Positions 19,787-28,480 of a stretch of 64,000 bases of DNA are shown here, piece after piece. Position 1 is the stretch's first letter; every line of letters begins with the position of its first letter. Made by a program: the position numbers and the translations under genes. Below the pieces are notes generated by a model. That model was not told the DNA's origin. It worked only from the letters and a program-made list of their open reading frames with translations, and searched no databases. Origin of the DNA: Burkholderia sp. USMB20 (GTDB lineage Bacteria > Pseudomonadota > Gammaproteobacteria > Burkholderiales > Burkholderiaceae); contig NZ_JTAN02000008.1 of NCBI RefSeq assembly GCF_000949135.2, forward strand, positions 1 to 64,000, given 5' to 3'.

Positions 19787-20899
19787 ATGACTGCGCTGTT
19801 TTCCCCGTTCACGCTGCGCGGCGTGACCCTTCCGAACCGGATCGTGATCTCCCCGATGTGCCAGTACTCGGCCGAGCGCGGCGAGGCGACCGACTGGCAC
19901 ATGATTCACCTCGGCCATCTCGCGCTGTCCGGCGCGGGCCTGCTCTGCATCGAAGCGACCGCGGTCGAACCCGACGGGCGCATCACGGCCGGCGACCTCG
20001 GTTTGTGGGACGACGCGACCGAAGCAGCGCTCAAGCCCGTGCTGGCGGCGATCCGCAAGCATTCGCCGGTCCGCGTCGCGATGCAGCTGTCGCACGCGGG
20101 GCGCAAGGCGTCGAGCGAGGTGCCGTGGAAGGGCGGCCAGCTCGTGTCCGTCGCCGATGGCGGCTGGCTGCCGCATGCGCCGTCGGCCCTACCGCACAAG
20201 GACGGCGAGACGCCGCCGCTCGCGCTCGACGCGGCCGGCCTGAACCGGATCCGCGACGCGTTCGCGGCGAGCGCGAAGCGTGCCGCGCGCCTCGGCATCG
20301 ATGCGATCGAGGTGCATGCGGCGCACGGCTACCTGCTGCATCAGTTCCTGTCGCCGCTTGCGAACCAGCGTACCGACGAATACGGCGGCTCGCGCGAAAA
20401 CCGGATGCGCTTTCCGCTCGAGATCTTCGAGATCGTGCGCGCGGCGTTTCCTGCGGACCGGCCGGTCGGCGTGCGCGTGTCGGCGACCGACTGGGTCGAG
20501 GGCGGCTGGGAACTCGAGGACACGATTGCGTTTGCGCACGAGCTGAAGCAGCGCGGCTGCGACTGGATCGACGTGTCGTCCGGCGGCGTGTCGCCGCTGC
20601 AGAAGATTCCGCTGTCGCCCGGTTACCAGGTGCCGTTCGCGCAGGCGGTGAAGCGCGCGGTCGGGATGCCGACGATCGCGGTCGGCCTGATCAACGATCC
20701 CGCGCATGCGAACCGGCTGATCGAGTCGGGCGACGCCGATTTCGTCGCGATGGCGCGCGCGATGCTGTACGACCCGCGCTGGCCGTGGCATGCGGCTGCC
20801 GAGCTCGGCGCGCAGGTGTCGGCGCCGCCGCAGTACTGGCGTTCGCAGCCGCGCGAGCACAAGGCGTTGTTCGGCGACATCGCATTCGGCCAGCGCTGA
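19787..20899 (+). CDS. Old yellow enzyme family NADH:flavin oxidoreductase (YqjM-like)
   Basis: 370-aa TIM-barrel FMN enzyme. YqjM-type features: RIVISPMCQYSAERGEATD with the redox-tuning Cys and Tyr, MQLSHAGRKASSEVPWKGG, the substrate-binding EVHAAHGYLLHQFLSPLANQ His pair, QRTDEYGGSRENRMRFPLEI, and a phosphate loop TIAVGLINDPAHANRLIESG. The family reduces activated C=C bonds of enones and nitro compounds with NAD(P)H. The start is ATG at 19787; the longer upstream frame has no family homology. The 192-base gap before it should hold a promoter. Confidence 0.93.
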   Translation: MTALFSPFTLRGVTLPNRIVISPMCQYSAERGEATDWHMIHLGHLALSGAGLLCIEATAVEPDGRITAGDLGLWDDATEAALKPVLAAIRKHSPVRVAMQLSHAGRKASSEVPWKGGQLVSVADGGWLPHAPSALPHKDGETPPLALDAAGLNRIRDAFAASAKRAARLGIDAIEVHAAHGYLLHQFLSPLANQRTDEYGGSRENRMRFPLEIFEIVRAAFPADRPVGVRVSATDWVEGGWELEDTIAFAHELKQRGCDWIDVSSGGVSPLQKIPLSPGYQVPFAQAVKRAVGMPTIAVGLINDPAHANRLIESGDADFVAMARAMLYDPRWPWHAAAELGAQVSAPPQYWRSQPREHKALFGDIAFGQR

Positions 20900-20906
20900 G
20901 CGTCAT

Positions 20907-20924
20907 GCGCGCAATATTGCGCGC
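20907..20924. repeat. 18-base perfect palindrome downstream of the OYE gene
   Basis: GCGCGCAATATTGCGCGC reads the same on both strands. It lies eight bases past the OYE stop codon and has no T-run, so an operator or a DNA-structure site fits better than a terminator. Confidence 0.6.
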
Positions 20925-21009
20925 GATGTTGAGCGAAGCAATCTTGAACGTGTAGGATGCGGGTGATTCGCCGCATGTCCCGACGCGGCACCGACCGGTG
21001 CCGCGTTTT

Positions 21010-21040
21010 CGTTTTGCGCGACGCACGGCCGCGCAAAACG
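21010..21040. promoter_or_regulatory. Inverted repeat in the SET-gene leader
   Basis: Arms CGTTTTGCGCG (21010-21020) and CGCGCAAAACG (21030-21040) are perfect 11-base complements with a 9-base loop. They sit 48 bases before the SET-domain start codon. This may be a leader hairpin or an operator. Confidence 0.5.
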
Positions 21041-21087
21041 ACAGCGCGGCCGTCTTCCATTCAAGTCGTCTTCAAAGGATTCGTTCG

Positions 21088-21612
21088 ATGAGTTCACGCA
21101 GGATCGCGGTACGCCGCTCGGGAGTTCACGGCAAGGGCGTGTTCGCGGTGGAGCCGATCAAGGCCGGCGAACGCGTAGTGGAATACAAGGGCGAGCGAAT
21201 TTCGTGGAAGGAAGCGCTGCGCCGCCATCCGCACGACCCGAACGAGCCGAACCATACGTTCTACTTCGCACTGGAAGAGGGCGGGGTGATCGACGGCAAG
21301 ATCGACGGCAACAGCGCGCGCTGGATCAACCATTCGTGCGCGCCGAACTGCGAGGCCGAGGAGATCAAGGGCCGCGTGTTCATCCACGCACTGCGCGACA
21401 TCGGGCCGGAAGAAGAGCTGTTCTACGACTACGGCCTCGTGATCGACGAGAAGCTGACGAAGAAACTCAAGCGGGAATACGCGTGCCATTGCGGCGCGAC
21501 CGCATGCCGCGGCACGCTGCTCGCCACGCCGGACGACGACGGCAAGAAGAAGAAGGACAGGAAGGACGGCAAGTCCGAGTCCGGCGCGAAGGACAAGAAA
21601 AAGAAGAAGTGA
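21088..21612 (+). CDS. SET-domain protein with lysine-rich tail
   Basis: 174-aa protein with a near-complete SET methyltransferase fold: SGVHGKGVFAVEPIKAGERV at the start, the SAM motif ARWINHSCAPNCEAEEIKGR, and FIHALRDIGPEEELFYDYG with the catalytic-site Tyr. A post-SET cysteine cluster follows (YACHCGATACRGTLL), which with the NHSCAPNC Cys could bind zinc. The last 25 residues are almost all Lys/Asp (DDDGKKKKDRKDGK and on), a disordered, possibly DNA-binding tail. SET proteins methylate lysines; bacterial targets are mostly unknown. ATG 21088 was chosen because the SET core begins right after it. Confidence 0.9.
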   Translation: MSSRRIAVRRSGVHGKGVFAVEPIKAGERVVEYKGERISWKEALRRHPHDPNEPNHTFYFALEEGGVIDGKIDGNSARWINHSCAPNCEAEEIKGRVFIHALRDIGPEEELFYDYGLVIDEKLTKKLKREYACHCGATACRGTLLATPDDDGKKKKDRKDGKSESGAKDKKKKK

Positions 21613-21706
21613 CCGGTGAGGCCGCGCATCGCGCGCGGCTGCGTCACCGCCGGATGGCCGCCGCGCGGCCGTCCATCCAGCCTGATGAGGGTTCGCCGCA
21701 CGTGCC

Positions 21707-23191
21707 TCAGTGCGTCGGCGCGGCGGCCGGCGTCTCGCTCGCCGGCTTCCCGGTGCGCTTGGCGAGCGGCACCCGCACCACGAAGCGCGAACCGCCTTCC
21801 GATGCATCCTCGTACGACACCGTGCCGCCGTGCATCGCGATGATGTCGTGCACGATCGCGAGCCCGAGCCCGGCGCCCGTCTCGACGCCGTTGCCGCTTT
21901 GCGCGTCGCCACGGAAGAAGCGCTTGAACAGGTCGGCCTGCTGATTGGCCGGCACGCCCGGGCCGTTGTCCTCGACGACGATCTCGGCGGCCGGTTCGCC
22001 GGTCTCGAGCGCGCCGCGCGCGACGTTCACCGTGATCCGCGCCCCGTGCGGCCGGGCGAGCGGCACGTATTTCAACGCATTGTCGAGCAGGTTCGCGATC
22101 ACCTCGCGCAGCAGCACGGGGTTGCCGCGCACGTTCAGCGTTTCGTCCTCGCCGGGATCGTCGCTTCGCTGGAAGCCGAGGTCGACATGCGACGCGAGCG
22201 CGCGCGGCACCCATTCGGCACCCGTCTCGAACGCCATCGCGGCCAGGTCGACGTCGACGAAACGCGCGGCCTGTTCGCCCGGCTCCGCGCGCGCGAGCGA
22301 CAGCAGCTGGTTCGACAGCCGCACCGCGCGGTCGGCGGCCGCGCGCAGTTCGCGCACCGCGGCATAGGTCTGCTGCGGGTCGCGCGCGACGGCGGCCTGC
22401 TCGGCATGCAGCTTCACGGCCGTGAGCGGCGTGCGCAACTGGTGCGCGGCATCGGCGATGAACTTGCGCTGCGCGTCGAGCGCGGTCTTCAGGCGGCCGA
22501 GCAGCGCGTTCATCGCGCTCGTCAGCGGCCGGATCTCGAGCGGCACGTCGGTTTCGTCGACCGGCTCCAGCGACGTGTGGGTCTGCCGGTTCAGCGAATC
22601 GGCGAGATGCGTGAGCGGGCCGAGCTGCTGGTTCACGACGCGCCACACGATGCCCCAGCCCGCGAGCAGCAGCAGCAGCAGCGGCATCATGATCGCGACG
22701 AGGAATTCGGCCGCGATCCGGTAGCGGTGCCGCACCGGCTGCGCGACCTCGACCACCATCGGCCGGCCGCCGTCGACTTCCTCGACGCGCACCTGCGCGA
22801 CCCGCACCGCGCGGTTGTCGTACTCGGCCTCGAACACGTACGCGTGATGCATGCGGCGCACGTTGATGCCCCGCAGCGGCAGTTTCGGATCGCCGGCGAG
22901 TTCCTGCTCGCCGTCGCTGATCCGGTAGATCAGCGCCTCGGCCGGATCGGAGAACATCGCCTGCGCGAGCGGCGGCACCGTGAACGGCGCGTCGGGGCCG
23001 GCGATCTGGATCTGTTTGGAGATGGCGGTCGCGAGGTCGGCGAGCGAGCGGTCGATCACGTGTTGCGTGTATTGCCACGCGAGCCAGTAGGCGATCAGGC
23101 CGCTCATCAGCGCGAGCATCGACAGCGGCGCGGCGAGGCGCCGGAGTAGCGAGCGGCGCAGGCTGGTGGTCACAGCCGGATCAGAAGACAT
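21707..23191 (-). CDS. Two-component sensor histidine kinase (TctE/QseC-like)
   Basis: 494-aa inner-membrane kinase. Membrane helices near residues 20-40 and 165-190 enclose a periplasmic sensor of about 130 residues (2CSK_N-type). The DHp helix carries the phosphorylated His in FIADAAHQLRTPLTAVKLHA. The ATP-binding part has the N box EVIANLLDNALKYVP, then VEDNGPGVPANQQ and GAGLGLAIVHDIIAMHGG. The partner regulator gene lies upstream on the same strand with a 116-base gap, wider than usual. ATG 23191 was preferred to a TTG at 23203. No transport gene lies next to it, so the stimulus is unknown. Confidence 0.93.
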   Translation of the reverse strand: MSSDPAVTTSLRRSLLRRLAAPLSMLALMSGLIAYWLAWQYTQHVIDRSLADLATAISKQIQIAGPDAPFTVPPLAQAMFSDPAEALIYRISDGEQELAGDPKLPLRGINVRRMHHAYVFEAEYDNRAVRVAQVRVEEVDGGRPMVVEVAQPVRHRYRIAAEFLVAIMMPLLLLLLAGWGIVWRVVNQQLGPLTHLADSLNRQTHTSLEPVDETDVPLEIRPLTSAMNALLGRLKTALDAQRKFIADAAHQLRTPLTAVKLHAEQAAVARDPQQTYAAVRELRAAADRAVRLSNQLLSLARAEPGEQAARFVDVDLAAMAFETGAEWVPRALASHVDLGFQRSDDPGEDETLNVRGNPVLLREVIANLLDNALKYVPLARPHGARITVNVARGALETGEPAAEIVVEDNGPGVPANQQADLFKRFFRGDAQSGNGVETGAGLGLAIVHDIIAMHGGTVSYEDASEGGSRFVVRVPLAKRTGKPASETPAAAPTH

Positions 23192-23307
23192 TTCGACGGG
23201 CAAATGGATAAGCGCCGCTCACGGGGAGCGGCGCGGACGTGCGCCGGACGGCGACGCGGGCAGGGCGGCTCGCCGGCGGCACGCGGCCGGCCGGCGTGCG
23301 GCGCCGC

Positions 23308-24000
23308 TCAGACGCTCGCGGTCTGGCGGATTTCCTGCAGCAGATAGCCGAAGCCGCGCACCGTGACGATTTCGACGCGGCACTGCTCGAGTTTCTTGCG
23401 CACGCGATGCACGTAGACTTCGATTGCGGTGTCGCCGAGATCGCCGCCGAAGTGCGTGAGGTGATCCTGCAGCTGGGCCTTGCTGACGACGCGGCCGTGA
23501 CGCAGCAGCAGCATTTCCAGCACCGCGAATTCGCGCGGCGACAGTTCGAGCGGCTTGTCGTCGTTGAAGATGCGGCGATCGACGCCCGAGAGGCGGACGC
23601 CGCCGAGCGACACTTCCGGACGCGGCATGTCGCTGTGCGGGCCGCTGCGGCGCATCACCGCGCGGATGCGCGCTTCGAGCTCGGCCGGCTCGAACGGCTT
23701 GAGCATGTAGTCGTCGGCGCCGGAGTTCAGGCCCTGGATCCGGTCGTTCAGTTCGTCGCGCGCGGTCAGCACGATGACCGGCGTGTGGCGGTTGGTCTGG
23801 CGGAAACGCGTGAGCAGCGTCATCCCGTCGATGCCCGGCAGGCCGAGGTCGAGGATCACGAGTTCGTGGCGGTTCTGTGCCAGCGCCTGTTCGGCAAAGA
23901 TGCCGTCATGCACCATGTCGACGGTGAAGCCAGCCTGCTCGAGGCTGCTCTGGATACCGCGTGCGATGGGGCGGTCGTCTTCGATCAGAAGGAGTCGCAT
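23308..24000 (-). CDS. OmpR/PhoB-type response regulator (TctD-like)
   Basis: 230-aa regulator. The receiver domain (about 1-115) begins MRLLLIEDDRPIARGIQSSL, has the phospho-accepting Asp in LVILDLGLPGIDGMTLLTRF, the switch Thr in VIVLTARDELNDRIQGLNSG, and the Lys in DDYMLKPFEPAELEARI. The C-terminal winged helix includes LELSPREFAVLEMLLLRHGR and VEVYVHRVRKKLEQC-type recognition (here IEVYVHRVRKKLEQCRVEIV). It precedes its kinase on the same strand. Target genes are unknown; autoregulation is likely by family habit. Confidence 0.95.
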   Translation of the reverse strand: MRLLLIEDDRPIARGIQSSLEQAGFTVDMVHDGIFAEQALAQNRHELVILDLGLPGIDGMTLLTRFRQTNRHTPVIVLTARDELNDRIQGLNSGADDYMLKPFEPAELEARIRAVMRRSGPHSDMPRPEVSLGGVRLSGVDRRIFNDDKPLELSPREFAVLEMLLLRHGRVVSKAQLQDHLTHFGGDLGDTAIEVYVHRVRKKLEQCRVEIVTVRGFGYLLQEIRQTASV

Positions 24001-24122
24001 GAAGTTCGCTCAAGTACAATGGGTTGGCGGTTCAGGCACGCGGACAGCACGACGCCGTTTCCACAGGGGCGCCGCATCGCCTGACATCAAGCATGGCGGC
24101 CAGCGAACGATTAAATCCAATC

Positions 24123-24353
24123 ATGTCCGATATTTCGATCCACGACCTCGAAGCCGCGATCAATTTCTGGCGCGCCCGCTCGCCGTCGAGCGGCGACGAA
24201 CTCAAACTCTGCGAAGAGGCCAGTGCGCTCTCCAAGCCGTATGCGCTGCTGATTGTACAGCGCGCAAGCGCGCTGCAACTGGAAGGTTTGGACCCTAGGG
24301 CGCGGAAAGCGTACGAGACTTACGTGCGCCTTAAGGATGGCTTGGAAAGTTGA
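24123..24353 (+). CDS. Small conserved protein, DUF3717-like
   Basis: 76-aa soluble, alpha-helical protein starting MSDISIHDLEAAINFWRARS. I believe this matches the DUF3717 family seen in Burkholderia and relatives, from the DLEAAINFWR start and ALSKPYALLIVQRASALQLE. There is no signal peptide, membrane segment or catalytic motif. It is divergent from the response-regulator gene (122-base gap). The A+T content rises just after its stop. Function unknown. Confidence 0.7.
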   Translation: MSDISIHDLEAAINFWRARSPSSGDELKLCEEASALSKPYALLIVQRASALQLEGLDPRARKAYETYVRLKDGLES

Positions 24354-24445
24354 AGGCTTTCGCTGAGTACATCCTAGAAAACGTTCATCGAAATGAAAAG
24401 TTGACGCGCCGCGCGTCGAAAGACGCGCGGCGGTAGAGGACGACC

Positions 24446-24754
24446 TCAGGCGGCCGGTTGGGTATGTGCGCACACCTGGTCGATGAACGTCGCGAGCGCG
24501 ATGTCGCGCTCGGTCAGGCCGTCCGCATCGTGGGTCGACAGCGTCACGTCGACGCGGTTGTATACGTTGAACCATTCCGGATGGTGGTTCATTTCCTGCG
24601 CCTTGATCGCGACGCGCGTCATGAAGCCGAAGGCCTCGTTGAAATCGGCGAAGCGCAGGCTGCGCTGGATCGCGTCGCGGCCCGGCACGGCCGTCCAGTG
24701 CGGCAGGCCTTCGAGCCGGGTCTTGCGTTCTTCTGATGTGAGCTTGTGGATCAT
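24446..24754 (-). CDS. phhB: Pterin-4a-carbinolamine dehydratase PhhB
   Basis: 102-aa enzyme that dehydrates the 4a-hydroxytetrahydropterin made by phenylalanine hydroxylase, so that the cofactor can be recycled. Family core: [20 protein letters not shown] with the catalytic His pair, then [19 protein letters not shown]. The ATG at 24754 gives the normal family length; the longer open frame upstream has no family match. It lies 184 bases after phhA on the same strand, so phhA-phhB are probably one unit. Confidence 0.95.
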   Translation of the reverse strand: MIHKLTSEERKTRLEGLPHWTAVPGRDAIQRSLRFADFNEAFGFMTRVAIKAQEMNHHPEWFNVYNRVDVTLSTHDADGLTERDIALATFIDQVCAHTQPAA

Positions 24755-24938
24755 GTTGCACCTCGTTGGGTAACGGCGCCCGCACGCGGGCAAAGGCCAC
24801 GCGGCAAAGCCGGTACCGGTCATTGTTTCATAGTTGGGCGACGGGCATTCGGTGACGGGCATCCGGGGACGGCCATCTGGCGACGGGCATCGGAAGGCGG
24901 GCGCCGGCGCACGAATCACGCCGGCGTGGCCCGCGGCC

Positions 24939-25832
24939 TTACGCGTCCGCGTCGTCCGGCCAGCCTTCTCCCGTGCCGCGATGCAGCACGAGATCGCCAT
25001 CGCATACCGCGCCGGCCGCGAATTCGGGCTGCGCGGCCAGCCGGTCGGCCAGCGCGCGGCCGTCGACGTCGGCCAGCGCGAACAGCTGCGCGAAATCGTC
25101 GATTACGAAGTAGGTCTTTTGGAACGTGTCGATCCGGTACCGCGTGCGCATCACGCGCTCGAGGTCGAAACCGAGCCGGTTCGGCGCCGCGCTTTCGAGA
25201 CTGTAGAGGCTCTCGCCCTTGCTCGACACGATCCCGGCGCCGTAGATCGACAGCCCGTTCGTGCCCTGCGGGTCGCGGATCAGGCCGAATTCCACCGTAT
25301 ACCAGTAGAGGCGCGCCAGCCGCGCGAGCGCCGCTTCGTCGTCCGCGACCGCGAGCGCGGTGCGGCCGTAGGCCTGCATGTAGTCGGCGAACACCGGTTC
25401 GATCAGCAGCGGCACGTGGCCGAACAGGTCGTGGAAGCAGTCGGGTTCCTGCAGGTAGTCGAGCTGGTCCGGGCGGCGCATCCACCAGGTGACCGGAAAC
25501 CGCCGGTTCGCGAGGTGCTCGAAGAACACGCGATCGGGCACGAGGCCCGGCACCGCGACGATTTCCCAGCCGGTGGCCGGCTTCAGCTGGCGGTTCACGT
25601 CGGCGAACGACGGCACGCGATCGGCCGGCAGGTCGATCTTCCCGAGCCCGGCGACGAACGCGTCGCACGCGCGACCGCGCAGCAGCGCCGACTGGCGCGC
25701 ATAGAGCTGCTGCCACACCGCGTGGTCGACCTGGCCGTAACGTTCGAGCGGCTGGTCGATGGTGAAATCGGCGCGGGTTTCGAGGCCCGCATCGAACTGC
25801 TCCTGCAGTTTCGCGGTGACGACGGTGGACAT
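24939..25832 (-). CDS. phhA: Phenylalanine 4-monooxygenase PhhA
   Basis: 297-aa pterin- and iron-dependent enzyme turning phenylalanine into tyrosine, the first step of phenylalanine catabolism. The 2-His-1-Glu iron site is visible: both His residues in [20 protein letters not shown] and the Glu in [13 protein letters not shown]. Pterin-site residues lie in [20 protein letters not shown]. It has only the catalytic domain, as in bacterial enzymes, with no ACT regulatory domain. ATG 25832 starts [13 protein letters not shown]. Divergent from an Lrp-type regulator, with a likely operator between them. Confidence 0.97.
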   Translation of the reverse strand: MSTVVTAKLQEQFDAGLETRADFTIDQPLERYGQVDHAVWQQLYARQSALLRGRACDAFVAGLGKIDLPADRVPSFADVNRQLKPATGWEIVAVPGLVPDRVFFEHLANRRFPVTWWMRRPDQLDYLQEPDCFHDLFGHVPLLIEPVFADYMQAYGRTALAVADDEAALARLARLYWYTVEFGLIRDPQGTNGLSIYGAGIVSSKGESLYSLESAAPNRLGFDLERVMRTRYRIDTFQKTYFVIDDFAQLFALADVDGRALADRLAAQPEFAAGAVCDGDLVLHRGTGEGWPDDADA

Positions 25833-25909
25833 GGTGAGGCTCTGCACGCTGTGATGGGAACCATGCAAGTGTAGAGCGGGGGACATGCGGAATGGGCGCA
25901 AAGATGGCG

Positions 25910-25956
25910 TTGATTCGCTTGATGGTGCGATAATCGCGCATCAAAATCGTAATCAA
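25910..25956. promoter_or_regulatory. Probable Lrp-type operator between phhA and its regulator
   Basis: Nested inverted repeat: outer TTGATT (25910-25915) and AATCAA (25951-25956), inner TTGATGGTGCGA (25919-25930) and TCGCGCATCAA (25934-25944). The centre is AT-rich (TAA). Two spaced half-site pairs on one face suit a multimeric Lrp/AsnC protein. It is placed to control both divergent genes. No experimental support. Confidence 0.55.
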
Positions 25957-25970
25957 TGCGGAGAATGTTC

Positions 25971-26456
25971 ATGCTGGAACTCGATCACTTCGATCTCGCG
26001 CTTCTCGACGTGCTGCAGCGCTTCGGCCGCGCGACGCACCAGCAGCTTGGCGAGGAGGTGCCGCTGTCGCCGTCGCAGATCGGCCGGCGGCTGCAGCGGC
26101 TCGAGGCGGCCGGCGTGATCGAAGGCTATCGCGTGATGTTGCGCCCCGAAAAGCTTGGGCTCGGCGTCACCGCGTTCACGAGCCTGAAGCTCAAGCACCA
26201 CGGCGATTCGATCATCGAGCAGTTCCAGCAGCAGATCGACGTGCTGCCCGAGGTGCTCGAATGCCATGCCGTGGTCGGCGATGCCGACTATCTGCTGCGG
26301 ATCGTCGCGCCGGATCTCAACGCGCTGTCGCAGTTCGTGATGAAGAAGCTGATGCGCGTGCCGGGCGTCGACAGCGTGCGCTCGAACATCGTACTGACGA
26401 CGTTCAAGCGCAATGGCGCGCTGCCGCTCGCGCACCTGGCGCCCGGCGCCGCGTGA
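25971..26456 (+). CDS. Lrp/AsnC-family regulator of phhAB (inferred)
   Basis: 161-aa feast/famine regulator. The N-terminal helix-turn-helix is ALLDVLQRFGRATHQQLGEE with VPLSPSQIGRRLQRLEAAGV as recognition helix. The C-terminal RAM/ACT-like ligand domain includes VLPEVLECHAVVGDADYLLR and VMKKLMRVPGVDSVRSNIVL. Three ATGs are in frame (25956, 25965, 25971); I chose 25971 because GGAG sits seven bases before it. The divergent placement next to phhA makes aromatic-amino-acid response likely, by analogy with other phh loci. Confidence 0.92.
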   Translation: MLELDHFDLALLDVLQRFGRATHQQLGEEVPLSPSQIGRRLQRLEAAGVIEGYRVMLRPEKLGLGVTAFTSLKLKHHGDSIIEQFQQQIDVLPEVLECHAVVGDADYLLRIVAPDLNALSQFVMKKLMRVPGVDSVRSNIVLTTFKRNGALPLAHLAPGAA

Positions 26457-26510
26457 CGCGGCGGCGGGGTTGGCAGCGGGGCGCAAGGCGCCGCCGCGGA
26501 TAGGGCTCGA

Positions 26511-27044
26511 TCAGGCCGCTTCGGATTGCGCGTCGGCGTTCAGCAGGTCGACGTACGCGACCGCGACGAGATCCTCGTGCGCCACGCCGAGCTTCGCGAA
26601 CACGTCATGCGCCTCGGCTTCGCCGCCGGCTTCGTCGTCGTCGGGGCCGAGCACCACTTCCAGTTCGATGAAGTCGCCGAGGCCGTCGACGCGGTCGAGG
26701 TGGATCCGCGTGCGGCCGACGAGGTACACGTGCCGTTCCTTCGTCACGATGCCGCGCGTGGTCAGCGCGGTCGCGAGCAGCGAGTGCATCGCGTCCGGGT
26801 TCGTCACAGGGCTGCGCGTGTAGTACGACGCCTTCGGACCGTCGCGATCGTCGCGCTGGTAGAAGATCAGCTCGGCCGGCGTGCCGTCTTCGAAGCGGCG
26901 CAGCTTCAGCCGGCCGCGCGGCACGTCGTAGAAGAAATCCTGCTGGCGGTAGAAGAGCGGTGCTTCGGTTGCGAGCATCGCGGCGCGTTCGCGCAGCTGG
27001 TCGAATTCGCGGGCGCGGGCTTTGATCTCGATGTTGCGGGCCAT
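26511..27044 (-). CDS. CYTH-domain protein (class IV adenylate cyclase-like)
   Basis: 177-aa CYTH-fold protein. It opens with the namesake E-x-E-x-K-type strand, MARNIEIKARAREFDQ. Positive residues lining the tunnel follow: FYDVPRGRLKLRRFEDGTPA and YYTRSPVT, and GRTRIHLDRVDGLGDFIELE gives the acidic metal site. The family acts on triphosphates (thiamine-triphosphatase or adenylate cyclase activity); which applies here cannot be told. AAGGAG sits eight bases before ATG 27044, so the TTG 15 bases upstream is not the start. Confidence 0.87.
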   Translation of the reverse strand: MARNIEIKARAREFDQLRERAAMLATEAPLFYRQQDFFYDVPRGRLKLRRFEDGTPAELIFYQRDDRDGPKASYYTRSPVTNPDAMHSLLATALTTRGIVTKERHVYLVGRTRIHLDRVDGLGDFIELEVVLGPDDDEAGGEAEAHDVFAKLGVAHEDLVAVAYVDLLNADAQSEAA

Positions 27045-27231
27045 GCGGGTCTCCTTCAATCAGGGGTCTCGCGGTGTGCGAACGGACAATCTAGCAAAAA
27101 GCCTGGGATGGTGGCGTGACGAGCGACTGGCGCGCGGCAGCGCGACTCGGAGCGGGCGATTGGGGCTCGTATGTGATTTCGCTGGTTATGCGCGGGTGTG
27201 TTGGCGATTTGTGATTCGCAAGATCCGCCGG

Positions 27232-27276
27232 AGACGCCAAAGACGCCAAAGACGCCGCAGACGCCGCAGACGCAGG
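27232..27276. repeat. 9-base tandem repeat, about five copies
   Basis: Unit AGACGCCAA at 27232 and 27241, then AGACGCCGC at 27250 and 27259, and a partial fifth copy AGACGCAGG that runs into the next array. Copies come in identical pairs, as expected from slippage. Confidence 0.85.
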
Positions 27277-27331
27277 GATGCAGGGATGCAGGGATGCAGG
27301 GATGCAGGGATGTAGGGATGTAGGGATGCAG
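27276..27331. repeat. 8-base tandem repeat, seven copies
   Basis: Unit GGATGCAG repeated seven times without gaps; copies five and six read GGATGTAG. It directly continues the 9-base array. Non-coding, with no frame constraint. Confidence 0.9.
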
Positions 27332-27419
27332 AGGAGCAGTGACGAGAGGAACAGGAATAGCAGGAAGCGTCAGGCGTAAAAGTCCACTGCACGACCCGTC
27401 ACACCGACATCAGCCACGC

Positions 27420-28319
27420 TCATATCGCCCACTGCGTCTCGATCAGCCGCAGCGCGGCCGCGATCGCCGGTTCGTCGCGCCGCTCGACGAGCGCCACAAA
27501 GGTCAGCTCGGTCGGCACCGTCACGCGTTCGACGATCGTCAGCGCGTGCGCGTGCGCTTCGGCCAGCGCGGTCGAGTCCCGCGCGAGCGTCAACCCGATC
27601 CCCGATTTCACGAGATCGAGCATCGACTGCTCCTGGTCGACCTCGGCGACCTTCACCGGCTGCGCGCCGGCCGCCGCGAAAAGCCGCGACAGCAGCCGGT
27701 GATGGGCGGACGCCGGCGGCGTCCAGATCCACGGCAGCGCGGCGAGCGCGCGCCAGTCGTGCGCGCGCTGCACGCGCTCCTTCCAGCCGGCCGGCGCGAG
27801 CACGCGGTACTGGAAACGCGTGAGCGTGACCGTGTGGAACAGCGTGTCGTCGCGCGGCTCGTCCTCGCCGGGCCGGCCGATGTAGTAGCCGACGTCGAGC
27901 GCCCGCGCGCGCACCTGCTCGAGCACCCAGCCGGACATCCCGTGCCGCAGCGCGGTTTCTATCTGCGGATGGGTTTCGACCAGCGCGCGCAGGAAGCCGC
28001 CGAGCCGCAGGAAACCGGGGTCGAGAATCGTGCCGATCCGCAACCGGCCACGCACCTCGTGCCGCAGCGCGGCAGCGGCGCGCTGCACGTCGGCGGCTGC
28101 GGCCAGCGCGCGCTCCGCGTGCGGCAGCAGCGTCTGGCCGTCGCGTGTGAGCGCGAGCCCGCGCGACGTGCGCGTGAACAGCGTGACGCCGAGCGTTTCC
28201 TGCAGATGCTTGATCTGCAGGCTGACGGCCGGCTGCGTCAGGTGCAACTGCACGGCGGCGCGCGTCAGGTTGCCTTCGCGGGCGACCGTCGCGAACGCAC
28301 GGAGCAGGGTGAGATCCAT
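27420..28319 (-). CDS. LysR-type transcriptional regulator
   Basis: 299-aa LysR regulator. The N-terminal helix-turn-helix is MDLTLLRAFATVAREGNLTR followed by AAVQLHLTQPAVSLQIKHLQ, and GVTLFTRTSRGLALTRDGQT ends the DNA-binding domain. The effector domain runs from about residue 90 (VRGRLRIGTILDPGFLRLGG). The start ATG 28319 begins the conserved helix; a longer frame adds 13 residues without homology. It is divergent from the GMC oxidoreductase, its likely target, across a 402-base gap filled with hairpin repeats. The ligand is unknown. Confidence 0.92.
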   Translation of the reverse strand: MDLTLLRAFATVAREGNLTRAAVQLHLTQPAVSLQIKHLQETLGVTLFTRTSRGLALTRDGQTLLPHAERALAAAADVQRAAAALRHEVRGRLRIGTILDPGFLRLGGFLRALVETHPQIETALRHGMSGWVLEQVRARALDVGYYIGRPGEDEPRDDTLFHTVTLTRFQYRVLAPAGWKERVQRAHDWRALAALPWIWTPPASAHHRLLSRLFAAAGAQPVKVAEVDQEQSMLDLVKSGIGLTLARDSTALAEAHAHALTIVERVTVPTELTFVALVERRDEPAIAAALRLIETQWAI

Positions 28320-28480
28320 CGTCGTGATATGAGCGCAGCTTATAACGCAGTTCAGCATAACTCATTGGATTGGTGGACGGCAGGCGGAGTACGCTTCATC
28401 GATCGCGTCGCCCGCGACGCACTATGCTGAAAACTACGCGCGGGATTGCGCCGCGCGGGACACAACAATGCGCTTTGCAT

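Larger units (their letters stand above)
27045..27419. other. Intergenic region with tandem repeats
   Basis: 375 bases between the CYTH gene and the LysR gene stop, holding two adjacent tandem arrays listed separately. No credible gene. Both flanking genes point left, so the CYTH promoter lies at the left end. Confidence 0.5.
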
